From Burkholderiaceae bacterium (lineage in GTDB: Bacteria; Pseudomonadota; Gammaproteobacteria; Burkholderiales; Burkholderiaceae_D), in NCBI GenBank assembly GCA_030157545.1, contig JAOAUN010000025.1, positions 146,880 to 210,879 of the forward strand: 64,000 nucleotides of DNA, given 5' to 3'. Positions within the stretch are counted from its first letter, which is position 1. Each line of letters begins with the position of its first letter. Shown here one piece after another: positions 8,396 through 17,723 of this stretch. Under the pieces are notes generated by a model. The model was given only the letters and a program-made list of their open reading frames with translations. It was not told where the DNA came from and did not search any database. The translations under genes were made by a program, and so were the position numbers.

Positions 8396-9159
8396 GCGTG
8401 ATCCTCCGCCGGTGCATGACCACCCAGATAGGCTTCCTGCACCTTGGCATTCTGGCGTATCGCTTGCGGCGTATCGCAGGCCAGCACTTCACCGTAGACA
8501 ACCACGGCAATACGATCGGCCAAACCGAAAACAACGCTCATGTCATGCTCGACCATTAACAAGGTTTTACCTTCCGTGACTTTGCTGATCAGCGCCACAG
8601 CCGCATCGGATTCGGAACGGCTCATGCCGGCAGTCGGCTCGTCGAGCAAGATCACGTCGGCGCCTCCGGCAACAGTAATGCCGATCTCGAGCGCGCGTTG
8701 CTCGGCGTAGGTCAACATGCCGGCTGCCGTATTGGCACGCCAGCCAAGACCGATTGATTCCATCACCTCTTCAGCGCGCAGGCGCGCATCCTTCAACCCA
8801 TCAAGGCGCTGCCAGAACGAATAGCGGTAACCCATAGACCACAGAACCGCACAGCGCAGGTTTTCAAACACGCTCAGCCGGTGAAAAATATTCGTGATTT
8901 GAAAGCTGCGCGACAGACCGAGACGGTTGATCTGGTAAGGCATCATGCCGGCGATGTCCTGACCGTTCAATATGACTTCCCCGGAGCTCGGCGCAAAGCG
9001 ACCGGAGATCAGGTTGAACAAGGTAGACTTGCCCGCGCCGTTGGGGCCAATGATGGCAATGCGCTCTCCTTTGTTGACTGACAGGCTTACACCGCGAATG
9101 ATTTCGGATTGGCCGAAGCTCTTGCGCAGATCCTTCAACTCGAGTGAATAGGCGCTCAT
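8392..9159 (-). CDS. livG: Branched-chain amino acid-type ABC transporter ATPase, LivG
   Basis: The 255-residue ATPase partner of LivF. Walker A GPNGAGKSTLF sits near residue 38. LTYAEQRALEIG takes the place of the canonical signature, as in LivG proteins, and Walker B is VILLDEPTAGMS. The C-terminal segment VQEAYLGG is typical of LivG. It overlaps livF and livM by four bases on each side, so the set is a single coupled transcription unit. LivF and LivG presumably form a heterodimer under the LivH-LivM channel. Confidence 0.93.
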   Translation of the reverse strand: MSAYSLELKDLRKSFGQSEIIRGVSLSVNKGERIAIIGPNGAGKSTLFNLISGRFAPSSGEVILNGQDIAGMMPYQINRLGLSRSFQITNIFHRLSVFENLRCAVLWSMGYRYSFWQRLDGLKDARLRAEEVMESIGLGWRANTAAGMLTYAEQRALEIGITVAGGADVILLDEPTAGMSRSESDAAVALISKVTEGKTLLMVEHDMSVVFGLADRIAVVVYGEVLACDTPQAIRQNAKVQEAYLGGHAPAEDHA

Positions 9160-10448
9160 TTTGCGGACCTCAAAGACAACTCCTCGATTTCTGCATCGAC
9201 CTTATCCCAGGCAGCCTTGAAATACACACGTGTGCGCCAGAATGCCAGTGAACCGACGACCAGCAGTAAAAGTGGCAAAGCCCAAGAGTCAGGAACGCCG
9301 GTATCGACCTGAAGGCCAAACAGTTGCATGGTGGTGCCATTGGCTGATTCCAGCGTCAGGTGGTACATCATTTCGATCAGTGACACAGCACCCGCGATTG
9401 CCAGCAATGAACTGACCGTGACCGCGGCCAGCGATGGCAAGATGCGACGATAGCGGCCATGTGCTGCGACCCGCACATTCATCATGATCAGGCTGGCAAC
9501 GCCACCAGGCGCATACATGACGGTAAGGATAAAGACCACACCAAGGTAAAGCTGCCATGCCTTGGTGTAATCAGACAACACCACAGTGAGGAAAATGCCG
9601 ATGATGGCGCCCAGGATAGGGCCGAAGAAGAAACCGATGCCGCCGATGAACGTGCCCAGCAATACCGCGCCGGATCGAATCGCACTGACATTTTCGGCGC
9701 TGACAATTTCAAAGTTGATCGCGCTCAGGCCGCCGGATATGCCGGCAAAAAAAGCCGACAGAATCAACATCAGATAGCGCACGCGCTGTGTGTTGTAGCC
9801 GATGAATTCAACTCGCTCGGGGTTGTCGCGCACGGCGTTTGCAATGCGGCCCAGTGGCGTGTGGGAGATGGCGAACATACCAACAGTACTAATGAAGAGC
9901 CAGAACGCGATCAGATAATAGACCTGAATCTGCGGACCGTAGCTAATGCCGAACAAGGGCTTGCCGATGACGCGATTAGCCGATACGCCACCTTCACCAC
10001 CGAAAAATCCCGGAAACATCAGTGAACAAGCAAACACCAGTTCGACGATTCCAAGAGTGATCATCGAAAAGGTTGTGCCCGAGCGCTTGGTCGTCACGTA
10101 GCCGAACAGTACACCAAAGAACATGCCGGCAAAACCGCCGACCAGGGGCACCAGCGTAAGCGGTATCGGCAAGCTGCCTTCGGTGGCGAGATTGATGGCA
10201 TGAATGGCGAAGAACGCGCCCAGTCCTGAATAAACTGCGTGACCAAACGACAGCATGCCGCTCTGTCCTAGCAGCATGTTGTAGGACAAACCAAAAATCA
10301 TGACAGTGCCCATCAGCGACAATATGGACACCCCGGCGCCGGAATTGAACAGTGCAGGCGCAAGCAAAAGCAGGAACGCAAAGCCTGCCCAAACGAACCA
10401 GCGCGCAAAATTGACAGGGGCGTAATTAATAGAATGCTGCATGGTCAT
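9156..10448 (-). CDS. livM: Branched-chain amino acid-type ABC transporter permease, LivM
   Basis: A 430-residue inner-membrane permease with about ten hydrophobic segments. The motif LLGQSGMLSFGHAVYSGLGAF near residue 60 is the LivM signature, and GPILGAIIGIFLTVVLSD lies later. It has an extra C-terminal hydrophobic region and a charged tail (residues about 330-430) beyond the usual 320-360 residues, as in some betaproteobacterial LivM proteins. The start ATG overlaps the livH stop (ATGA). Confidence 0.9.
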   Translation of the reverse strand: MTMQHSINYAPVNFARWFVWAGFAFLLLLAPALFNSGAGVSILSLMGTVMIFGLSYNMLLGQSGMLSFGHAVYSGLGAFFAIHAINLATEGSLPIPLTLVPLVGGFAGMFFGVLFGYVTTKRSGTTFSMITLGIVELVFACSLMFPGFFGGEGGVSANRVIGKPLFGISYGPQIQVYYLIAFWLFISTVGMFAISHTPLGRIANAVRDNPERVEFIGYNTQRVRYLMLILSAFFAGISGGLSAINFEIVSAENVSAIRSGAVLLGTFIGGIGFFFGPILGAIIGIFLTVVLSDYTKAWQLYLGVVFILTVMYAPGGVASLIMMNVRVAAHGRYRRILPSLAAVTVSSLLAIAGAVSLIEMMYHLTLESANGTTMQLFGLQVDTGVPDSWALPLLLLVVGSLAFWRTRVYFKAAWDKVDAEIEELSLRSAK

Positions 10449-11392
10449 CCTTCACGCTTTCCCATCAGGCCCTTGGGCCTGAAGATCAGTATCAGCACCA
10501 GCAGCAGGTACGGCATGATCGGGGCAAGTTCAGCCAGCGTCAGCGTAAAAATTTTGTAGTACATGGCATCCGGAGCAACCGAGGTGCCAAAAAATTTAAG
10601 TATGCTTTGCAATGACCAGTCAAGCGCGACTGCAAAGGTTTGCAGAAGGCCAATCAGGATTGACGCGAGTAGCGCACCGCCCAGCGAACCCATGCCGCCG
10701 ACGACGACAATAACAAAGATAATGCTACCTACCGTTGCTGCCATCGCCGGTTCCGTCACGAAGGCGTTGCCGCCAATGACCCCTGCCAAACCCGCGAGTG
10801 CGCAGCCGCCGCCAAAAACCAGCATGAATACGCGCGGCACGTTGTGACCCAGTGCTTCTGCCGCATCCGGATGCGTGAGCGATGCCTGAATCACCAAACC
10901 AATTCGGGTGCGGGTAAAGAGCAGATAGACAGACGCCAGCATCAGTAGCGCTACCGCCATCATGAAAGCGCGATAAATCGGAAAGGTGGTGGTGAAGATC
11001 GTGAACAGCGGCCCATCAAGTTCGGCCGGTATTTTGTAGGGAACCGCTGCGCGACCCCATACGAGCTGCACCAGTTCGACCACGACATAGGACAAGCCAA
11101 AGGTAAACAAGAGTTCGGGTATGTGACCGTACTTGTGCACCCTGCGCAAGCCATAACGTTCCACCAGTGCGCCGACCACGCCCACAGCCAGTGGCGCCAG
11201 CACCAGCGCCGGCCAGAAGCCGAGCGCATTGCTGATCGCGTAGCCGAAGTAGGCACCAAGCATGTAGAAGCTGGCATGGGCAAAGTTGAGCACGCCCATC
11301 ATGCTGAAAATAAGCGTCAGGCCGGACGACAACATGAACAGCAATAGCCCGTAACTGAGCCCGTTCAACATCGAAATTAAGGTGAATTCCAC
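10445..11392 (-). CDS. livH: Branched-chain amino acid-type ABC transporter permease, LivH
   Basis: An inner-membrane permease of about 315 residues with eight or so hydrophobic segments. The family signature GLTLIFSMMGVLNFAHASFY lies near residue 25, and GGMGSLGGALLASILIGLLQ towards the C-terminus, where the EAA-type loop contacts the ATPases. I place the start at GTG 11392 because AAGGGG lies about 8 bases upstream and the protein then begins MEFTLISMLNGLSYG like its relatives. The frame stays open to TTG 11410. It heads the livHMGF run and lies 34 bases from the acyl-CoA ligase gene, so it may be transcribed with it. Confidence 0.9.
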   Translation of the reverse strand: MEFTLISMLNGLSYGLLLFMLSSGLTLIFSMMGVLNFAHASFYMLGAYFGYAISNALGFWPALVLAPLAVGVVGALVERYGLRRVHKYGHIPELLFTFGLSYVVVELVQLVWGRAAVPYKIPAELDGPLFTIFTTTFPIYRAFMMAVALLMLASVYLLFTRTRIGLVIQASLTHPDAAEALGHNVPRVFMLVFGGGCALAGLAGVIGGNAFVTEPAMAATVGSIIFVIVVVGGMGSLGGALLASILIGLLQTFAVALDWSLQSILKFFGTSVAPDAMYYKIFTLTLAELAPIMPYLLLVLILIFRPKGLMGKREG

Positions 11393-11444
11393 CAGCACCG
11401 CCCCTTGCAACTGAATTGTATGAACACTACCGCTGATTTAAAAA

Positions 11445-13100
11445 TCAGGCAGTCGGCAGTTTGTATTCGCGATAAGTGTCGCGAATTTTGTTTTTCAGTA
11501 TTTTGCCGGTCGCGCCAATTGGCAGCGCGTCAGTGAACACCACATCATCCGGCGTCCACCATTTGGCGATTTTGCCTTCGAAGAATTGCAGCAGCTCGTC
11601 GCGCGACACTTCCATGCCAGGCTTCTTCACCACCACCAGCAGTGGCCGCTCATCCCATTTCGGATGCGCTATGCCGATACAGGCAGCCTGCAACACCGAC
11701 GGATGTGCAACGGCGATGTTTTCAAGATCAATGGTGCCGATCCACTCGCCGCCGGACTTGATGACATCCTTGCTGCGGTCAGTAATTTGCATGTAGCCGT
11801 CTTCGTCAATGACAGCGACGTCACCAGTCGGAAACCAGCCATCTTCGAGCACGGAGCCACCCTCCTGTTTGAAGTAGCTCTCGATGACCCATGGGCCCTT
11901 GACCAGCAGGTTGCCATATGTCTTGCCATCCCATGGCAGTTCCTTGCCAGCGTCGTCGACGATTTTCATGTCCACGCCATAAATGGCACGCCCTTGTTTT
12001 TCGAGTTTTGCCTGCTTTGCCTCTTCCGGCAGTTTTTCATACTTGGCCAGCAGCGTACAAGTGGTGCCCAGGGGTGACATTTCCGTCATACCCCACGCAT
12101 GCACAACATCGACACCATACTCGTTGCGGAAGGTCTTCATCATTGCCGGCGGGCAAGCCGAGCCGCCAATGACGGTGCGCTTAAAGCTGGAAAACTTCAA
12201 ATTGTTTTGCGCGACATAAGTCAGCAAGCCAAGCCAGACAGTCGGCACGCCAGCCGAGAACGTCACCTGCTCTTGTTCGAACAACTCATAGACGGACTTG
12301 CCGTCCAGAGCTGGTCCGGGGAACACCAGTTTCGCGCCAGTCAACGGCACCGAATATGGCAGGCCCCAGGCGTTCACATGAAACATAGGCACGACAGGCA
12401 GCACCACATCACGCGCCGAGACATTCAAGGCATCCGGCAACGCCGATGCAAAGGAATGCAAGACCGTGGAACGATGTGAGTAGAGCGCGCCTTTCGGGTT
12501 GCCGGTGGTGCCCGATGTGTAGCAGAGGCTGGACGCCGAGTTTTCATCAAACAGCGGCCACGTGTACTGGTCGGAACTGTCTGCCAGCAGGTCTTCATAG
12601 CACAGCAGGTTTGGAATCTTGGTCTCGGCCGGCATGCGATCGCGCTCGCACAGCATCACATAGCCCTTGATGGTTTTCGCCAGTGGCGCAACCGCTTCCA
12701 CCAGCGGTAGGAAATTCATGTCAAAGAACAGGTACTGGTCTTCTGCGTGATTGGCGATATACGCAATCTGTTCCGGGTGCAGACGCGGATTGATCGTATG
12801 CAGAACCGCACCCGAACCAGACACCGCGTAGTAGGCTTCCATATGGCGGTAGCCATTCCATGCCAAAGTGGCAACGCGCTCGCCGATCTTGACGCCGAAT
12901 TTGTCCAGCACATTAGCGAGCTGGCGCGAACGGCGGTGGCAGTCATGATATGTGTAACGGTGGATGTCGCCTTCAACCCGACGGGAAACAATTTCAACAC
13001 TGCCGTAGTAGCGGTCTGCGTGTTGGATCAGGCTGGAGATAAGCAAAGGTTGGCTCATCATTTGGCCCATCAACGGGCTCTGCGGATACTGCACCATCAT
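11445..13100 (-). CDS. Acyl-CoA ligase (AMP-binding, medium/long-chain fatty acid type)
   Basis: A 551-residue adenylate-forming enzyme that activates a carboxylic acid with ATP and CoA. The P-loop-like motif YTSGTTGNPKGALYSH lies near residue 190, the A5 motif AWGMTEMSPLGT near 325, the A7/A8 motif DGWFPTGDVAVID near 410, and the catalytic lysine in LPIGATGKILKNKIR near 530. It resembles AlkK-type medium-chain or methylthiopropionate CoA ligases. SD GAGGAG precedes two adjacent ATGs (13100 and 13097). It lies between livHMGF and the HD/aldolase pair on the same strand, so uptake by the Liv system followed by CoA activation is a reasonable inference. The true substrate is unknown. Confidence 0.9.
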   Translation of the reverse strand: MMVQYPQSPLMGQMMSQPLLISSLIQHADRYYGSVEIVSRRVEGDIHRYTYHDCHRRSRQLANVLDKFGVKIGERVATLAWNGYRHMEAYYAVSGSGAVLHTINPRLHPEQIAYIANHAEDQYLFFDMNFLPLVEAVAPLAKTIKGYVMLCERDRMPAETKIPNLLCYEDLLADSSDQYTWPLFDENSASSLCYTSGTTGNPKGALYSHRSTVLHSFASALPDALNVSARDVVLPVVPMFHVNAWGLPYSVPLTGAKLVFPGPALDGKSVYELFEQEQVTFSAGVPTVWLGLLTYVAQNNLKFSSFKRTVIGGSACPPAMMKTFRNEYGVDVVHAWGMTEMSPLGTTCTLLAKYEKLPEEAKQAKLEKQGRAIYGVDMKIVDDAGKELPWDGKTYGNLLVKGPWVIESYFKQEGGSVLEDGWFPTGDVAVIDEDGYMQITDRSKDVIKSGGEWIGTIDLENIAVAHPSVLQAACIGIAHPKWDERPLLVVVKKPGMEVSRDELLQFFEGKIAKWWTPDDVVFTDALPIGATGKILKNKIRDTYREYKLPTA

Positions 13101-13205
13101 GTCTCCTCAATATTGCACTGCAAATTTTTTATGCGCAGATTTTCGAACGCGCGTTCTATTTTAGTCAACGACTTTCCATCGTGCGTCGCAACAAAATTGC
13201 GTGAA

Positions 13206-13805
13206 CTAACTTTCAGTCATCGTATAAATCGTTGATTTTGGCTTGGCCATCAGCCGCCTGAGCATCGGCTCGAAGAAGGACAAGGGCAAGGTGTCGTAGT
13301 CGGGATCGAACGCAGGCGCATCGTATTTTTCGCAGAACTCCAGCGTCTGGTCGTAGATGGGCTGGCCCTTGAAGCGGTCACGCAGGTTGCGGTCCATGCC
13401 CAGGAAATGGAAGAAATAATAGGCCTGGAACAGGCCGTGTTTTTCTATCATTTCAAAATTTTCAGGACTAACGAAAGGTTTCAGGATGGCTGCGGCTATG
13501 TCCGGATGATTGAAGCTGCCCAGCGTATCCCCTATGTCATGCAGCAGCGCACAGATGACGTACTCTTCGTCCTTGCCGTCACGATGGGCACGCGTCGCCG
13601 TCTGCAAGCTATGCTTGAGACGGTCTACCGGAAAGCCGCCAAAATCACCATCAAGCAGTTTCAGGTGCGTGAGTATGCGGTCGGGTAATTTGGCCGAATA
13701 GGCCTTGAAATCTTCACCGATGATTTTCCAGTCTTCCGCTTTACTGTGCTGCAGATCCGTGAAGCTTGCTTGTGCGTGCGTTTGTTCGTGCGTTTGTGCT
13801 TGCAT
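13206..13805 (-). CDS. HD-domain metalloprotein (possible PhnZ/MIOX-like oxygenase)
   Basis: The 199-residue protein, with start at ATG 13805, has a GGAG Shine-Dalgarno 7 bases upstream; the frame runs on to a TTG at 13820. Counting from ATG 13805, the HD core is H65, H89-D90 (LLHDIGDT), with additional histidines H100 (FNHPDIAA) and H123 (EKHGLFQ) and an aspartate near 162. Classic HD phosphohydrolases need H...HD...D; the two extra histidines are what PhnZ-type and inositol-oxygenase-type mixed-valent diiron oxygenases use. It follows the class II aldolase-like gene by 28 bases on the same strand, so they are probably co-transcribed. Activity is unknown. Confidence 0.7.
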   Translation of the reverse strand: MQAQTHEQTHAQASFTDLQHSKAEDWKIIGEDFKAYSAKLPDRILTHLKLLDGDFGGFPVDRLKHSLQTATRAHRDGKDEEYVICALLHDIGDTLGSFNHPDIAAAILKPFVSPENFEMIEKHGLFQAYYFFHFLGMDRNLRDRFKGQPIYDQTLEFCEKYDAPAFDPDYDTLPLSFFEPMLRRLMAKPKSTIYTMTES

Positions 13806-13833
13806 CTGAGTCTCCGTCAATTATTCATTGTAT

Positions 13834-14610
13834 TCAGCTACGGTAGCCAGGGTCGCTACGCTCAAGCTTACGCAATAGCGCCGGCCAGGCCAGCAAGCCA
13901 CCCAGCGATTTGGTAACGACGCGCGCCTGTTCTTTGGCGTTGTCGATGATGGCAGGTCCTATATGCCGCAGCGGACTGCCACCCGCCATGGCTCGTACCT
14001 GAATCGTGCAGGCTGCCTCGAAGATATACATATTCAAAAATGCATCGGCGACGGTTTTGCCGACGGTCAGCAAGCCATGGTTGCGCAGCATCAGGTAAGT
14101 CTTGTCGCCAAAGTCGGCAACCAGTCGCGGCCTTTCGTCATCGTTCAGCGCCAGACCTTCGTAGTCATGGTAAGCGAGGCTGTTGAGCACAAAAATAGAC
14201 TGCTGAGACAGTGGCAATACACCAGCTTCCTGTGCCGAGACAGCTACGCCGTTGAGGCTGTGCACATGCAGAACGCATAGCGCGTCGTCGCGTGCAGCGT
14301 GGATGGCGGAGTGGATGGTGAAGCCGGCAGGATTGACCGGAAACGGCGAGTCCTCGAGCTTATTGCCATCGAGATCAATCTTGACCAGCGATGATGCGGT
14401 GATTTCATCAAACATCATTCCGTAGGGATTGATGAGGAAATGATGGTCAGGACCCGGCAGGCGCACGGTGATATGAGTAAAAACCAGATCGCTCCAGCCA
14501 AAGGCGGCAACAAGCCGGTAGCAAGCAGCCAGATCGACGCGAGCTTGCCATTCTTCGGGCGATACACGGTGCTGCAGCGAAGGTATGGCAAGTCTTTCAG
14601 GTGCATTCAT
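13834..14610 (-). CDS. Class II aldolase/adducin family protein
   Basis: A 258-residue cytoplasmic protein of the zinc-dependent class II aldolase/adducin fold. GWSDLVFTHITVRL near residue 40, HFLINPYGMMFDEI near 60, and the metal-ligand region CVLHVHSLNGVAVS (HxH) near 125, followed by LMLRNHGLLTVG near 180, cover the expected active-site elements. I chose ATG 14610 because GAGGAGA lies 6-8 bases upstream; the ORF continues to TTG 14634 but that would place the ribosome site inside the gene. Family members cleave sugar phosphates or act on small aldehydes, and many adducin-like ones are uncharacterised. It is probably the first gene of a unit with the HD protein. Confidence 0.85.
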   Translation of the reverse strand: MNAPERLAIPSLQHRVSPEEWQARVDLAACYRLVAAFGWSDLVFTHITVRLPGPDHHFLINPYGMMFDEITASSLVKIDLDGNKLEDSPFPVNPAGFTIHSAIHAARDDALCVLHVHSLNGVAVSAQEAGVLPLSQQSIFVLNSLAYHDYEGLALNDDERPRLVADFGDKTYLMLRNHGLLTVGKTVADAFLNMYIFEAACTIQVRAMAGGSPLRHIGPAIIDNAKEQARVVTKSLGGLLAWPALLRKLERSDPGYRS

Positions 14611-14727
14611 ATGCGGTCTCCTCTTCTCTGTCAAAATATGACACGTGGCTCTGTCGGCCTTTGTAATTGCAGCTTCACAGTGATGCTTTATCTATCGACA
14701 ATTTTTCCATCGTAACAGAAGCAAGGC

Positions 14728-16239
14728 ATGAACTCTCCTGAAACCCTACCGCCAGTAAGGCACTCAACTTTATCTGAGCTGCCACTGTCAAATAGTTTTG
14801 CCGCGCTGCCTCCGGCATTTTATACGCGGCTGGCGTCTAGCCCCTTGCCGTCGCCGTATCTGGTCTGCGCCAGTCCTGCTGCCGCTGAACTGATACAGCT
14901 TGACCTGTCGGTGTGCGAGTCAGACGAATTCATTCAGGTCTTTAGCGGCAATGCACGGCATGCGCAATCAATGCCGTTGGCAGCGGTCTATTCCGGTCAC
15001 CAGTTTGGCGTCTGGGCAGGACAACTTGGCGATGGCCGCGCCATTTTGCTGGGTGATGCTGCGGCACCGTCCGTTGATCCCAACGGTACGTTGGAATTGC
15101 AATTGAAGGGCGCCGGCATGACGCCCTACTCCCGCATGGGGGATGGCCGTGCTGTATTACGTTCTTCGATCAGGGAGTTTCTCTGCTCCGAAGCGATGGC
15201 CGCGCTCGGCATTCCGACTTCACGCGCCCTGTGCGTAATCGGCTCGGACCTGCGGGTCATGCGCGAAACGCCTGAAAGCACCGCCGTGGTCACGCGTATG
15301 GCGCCAAGCTTCGTGCGCTTCGGCTCTTTCGAGCACTGGTATCACAATGACCGGCAGGACGAGCTCAAACAACTGGCTGATTATGTAATCGAACGCAGCT
15401 ATCCGGAGTTGCAGTCGGCTGCCAATCCCTATCTGGCTCTTTTGGAAGAAGTCACACGCCGTACCGCAGAACTGGTCGCGCAGTGGCAGGCAGTCGGCTT
15501 CATGCACGGCGTACTTAATACCGACAACATGTCAATACTGGGGCTGACACTGGATTACGGCCCGTTCGGTTTCATGGAAGCCTATGAGCCCGCGCATATT
15601 TGTAATCATACGGATCAGCAAGGTCGCTATTCATATAAGATGCAGCCGCAAATCGGCCACTGGAATTGCTATGCGCTGGGACAGGCCTTACTGCCTTTGA
15701 TTGGCGAGGTCGATGCTGTTCATGCGGCGCTGAAAATCTATCAGCCCGCATTTACGGCGAAGCTGAATGCGCTTTGGCATCAGAAGCTCGGTTTGCTTAC
15801 CCAGCATGATGAAGATGAATCACTGATAGACGCGCTGCTAGTGATCATGCAAAAGAACAAAGTCGATTTCACGCTGCTTTTCCGCAAGCTGTCCGGTCTG
15901 CGCATTGATCAGCCTGCCATGGATACGGAACTGCGCGACATGTTTATTGATCGTGCAGCTTTTGATACATGGGCAGTACAATATCGAGCCAGACTTGTGC
16001 AGGAAAATAGCGATGATGCCACGCGCAGGCAGCGCATGAATGCAGTCAATCCCAAGTATGTGCTGCGTAATTATCTGGCGCAGGTGGCGATAGAAAGAGC
16101 GCAGCAAAAAGATTTTTCGGAAGTGAGCAAACTGCTGGATATTTTACAATTTCCATTTGACGAGCAACCCGAGCACGACAGCTACGCAGCACTGCCGCCT
16201 GACTGGGCGGGCAGTCTCGAAGTGAGTTGTTCGTCTTGA
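14728..16239 (+). CDS. selO: Protein adenylyltransferase SelO (YdiU/UPF0061)
   Basis: A 503-residue pseudokinase-fold enzyme known in this family to transfer AMP to Ser/Thr/Tyr of target proteins, linked to redox homeostasis. Diagnostic blocks are [19 protein letters not shown] (about residue 90), [20 protein letters not shown] (about 125), [20 protein letters not shown], and the catalytic/metal region [13 protein letters not shown] (about 260) followed by [12 protein letters not shown]. Length is normal for the family. Bacterial SelO usually lacks selenocysteine, and no in-frame TGA-Sec is needed here. msrB begins 43 bases downstream on the same strand. Confidence 0.95.
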   Translation: MNSPETLPPVRHSTLSELPLSNSFAALPPAFYTRLASSPLPSPYLVCASPAAAELIQLDLSVCESDEFIQVFSGNARHAQSMPLAAVYSGHQFGVWAGQLGDGRAILLGDAAAPSVDPNGTLELQLKGAGMTPYSRMGDGRAVLRSSIREFLCSEAMAALGIPTSRALCVIGSDLRVMRETPESTAVVTRMAPSFVRFGSFEHWYHNDRQDELKQLADYVIERSYPELQSAANPYLALLEEVTRRTAELVAQWQAVGFMHGVLNTDNMSILGLTLDYGPFGFMEAYEPAHICNHTDQQGRYSYKMQPQIGHWNCYALGQALLPLIGEVDAVHAALKIYQPAFTAKLNALWHQKLGLLTQHDEDESLIDALLVIMQKNKVDFTLLFRKLSGLRIDQPAMDTELRDMFIDRAAFDTWAVQYRARLVQENSDDATRRQRMNAVNPKYVLRNYLAQVAIERAQQKDFSEVSKLLDILQFPFDEQPEHDSYAALPPDWAGSLEVSCSS

Positions 16240-16282
16240 CGATTCGTCTTAATGAACGGGATGTTTATTAAAGGATGCAGGC

Positions 16283-16684
16283 ATGAGCAACGATAAAGTA
16301 ATCCGCAGCGAAACAGAGTGGCGCGCTTTGCTGGATCCGATGGATTTTGAGGTGACACGCCATGCGGCGACCGAGCGCGCTTTTAGCGGCCGCTACTGGG
16401 ATCATCATGAGCACGGCATTTACCATTGCGTCTGCTGTAGCACTGCGCTGTTCGAGTCGGACGCCAAATTTGATTCCGGTTGTGGCTGGCCCAGTTATTT
16501 TCGCGCGCTCAATCCCGCGCATGTAGCGGAACATGTGGACCGTAGTCACGGCATGTTGCGAACTGAAATTACCTGCAACATCTGCGATGCGCATCTGGGA
16601 CATGTGTTTCCGGACGGGCCGCCGCCGACTGGGCTGCGCTATTGTATTAATTCTGCGGCGTTGCGGTTTGAGCCCTTAGGTTGA
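16283..16684 (+). CDS. msrB: Peptide-methionine (R)-S-oxide reductase MsrB
   Basis: The 133-residue enzyme reduces methionine-R-sulfoxide in proteins. Two CxxC pairs (CVCCST region and CNICDAHLG) form the structural zinc site. GCGWPSYF and [22 protein letters not shown] carry the substrate pocket and the catalytic cysteine (in RYCIN). Length is typical. AAAGGA lies 7 bases before the ATG. It directly follows selO and is followed by a perfect terminator hairpin, so selO-msrB is probably one unit. Confidence 0.96.
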   Translation: MSNDKVIRSETEWRALLDPMDFEVTRHAATERAFSGRYWDHHEHGIYHCVCCSTALFESDAKFDSGCGWPSYFRALNPAHVAEHVDRSHGMLRTEITCNICDAHLGHVFPDGPPPTGLRYCINSAALRFEPLG

Positions 16685-16703
16685 TCTTTTATAGTCACCA
16701 GTT

Positions 16704-16729
16704 AAAGACGCCGGAATCCGGCGTCTTTA
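16704..16729 (+). terminator. Terminator after msrB
   Basis: AAAGACGCCGG pairs with CCGGCGTCTTT around a tiny loop. The T-run after the stem is short (TTTAAATT), so termination may be partial. Confidence 0.65.
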
Positions 16730-16763
16730 AATTATGTGCTTTCTTTTTTGAATGTGAATCCTG

Positions 16764-17384
16764 ATGAAACTGCTGTTCGATCTGTTCCCCGTCATCCTGT
16801 TCTTTGCGGTCTTCAAGCTGGCGGGTGCCAATCCGGAAGCCGCGCAAGACTTTGCCAGCCAATACTTGAGCGCGCTGGTCTCCGGCGGTGAAGTTACGCT
16901 GGCACAGGCGCCGATTCTGCTCTCGACCGCAGTGGGCATTGTCGCCACAATCGCGCAGATAGGCTGGCTACTGGCCAGACGCAAGCACGTCGACAATATG
17001 TTGTGGGTCTCACTGGCCATCATTGCCGTCTTTGGCGGCGCAACGATTTATTTCCATGACGAGCAATTCATCAAGCTGAAGCCTACGGTGCTCTACTGGT
17101 GCTTTGCGCTTGCGCTGCTGGCCAGCCAGGCTTTTTTCGGCAAGAACCTGATCAAGTCCATGATGGGCAAGCAGCTCACACTGCCAGAGCCAGTCTGGCG
17201 CAAATTAAATCTGGCGTGGGGACTTTTCTTTGCTGCGATGGGCGCGCTGAATTTATACATAGGTTTCAATTATCCGCTCAATTTCTGGGTCAACTTCAAG
17301 CTCTTCGGCTTCATGGGTCTGATGCTGGTTTTTGTTATCGGTCAAAGTCTGTACTTGTCTCGCTATATCAAGGAAGCAGAATGA
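16764..17384 (+). CDS. yciB: Intracellular septation protein A family (YciB) inner-membrane protein
   Basis: A 206-residue integral membrane protein of the YciB/IspZ family, known to contact cell-division and elongation proteins and to affect envelope integrity. It begins [21 protein letters not shown], the family hallmark, and has five or so hydrophobic segments; [21 protein letters not shown] is the conserved C-terminal part. The insertion around residues 25-60 ([19 protein letters not shown]) makes it slightly longer than the E. coli protein. Its stop overlaps the bolA start by four bases (ATGA). Confidence 0.93.
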   Translation: MKLLFDLFPVILFFAVFKLAGANPEAAQDFASQYLSALVSGGEVTLAQAPILLSTAVGIVATIAQIGWLLARRKHVDNMLWVSLAIIAVFGGATIYFHDEQFIKLKPTVLYWCFALALLASQAFFGKNLIKSMMGKQLTLPEPVWRKLNLAWGLFFAAMGALNLYIGFNYPLNFWVNFKLFGFMGLMLVFVIGQSLYLSRYIKEAE

Positions 17385-17665
17385 ACGACAGACAGCAACG
17401 TATCACCGATAGCCTGATGGCAGAATTCAAGCCACTGGTCTGTGATGTTGAAGATGAATCGGCGCTGCATGCCGGTCATGCCGGAGCAGCATCCGGCGGC
17501 GGCCATTATCGTTTGCGGCTGGTGTCGGCCCGTTTTGAAGGGGTCAGCCGGGTAGGACGCCATAGGCTGGTGTATGATTGCCTGCGCGCGATGATGCCAA
17601 CTGAAATACATGCGCTGGCCCTGACGCTGTTGACGCCTTCCGAGGCCGATGACGCAGGCCTTTGA
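17381..17665 (+). CDS. BolA family protein
   Basis: A 94-residue BolA-fold protein; the family works with monothiol glutaredoxins in iron-sulfur handling and also affects morphology and envelope genes. [13 protein letters not shown] begins the first helix; [16 protein letters not shown] and [16 protein letters not shown] form the conserved core; [12 protein letters not shown] is the closing strand. The start ATG overlaps the yciB stop (ATGA). The order yciB-bolA-parvulin is typical of betaproteobacteria. Confidence 0.93.
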   Translation: MNDRQQRITDSLMAEFKPLVCDVEDESALHAGHAGAASGGGHYRLRLVSARFEGVSRVGRHRLVYDCLRAMMPTEIHALALTLLTPSEADDAGL

Positions 17666-17723
17666 GTCAGGACCAGACTGTCGTTAATTTTTTTTTATAA
17701 ACAAACTGAAACTCGGAAAAGAC

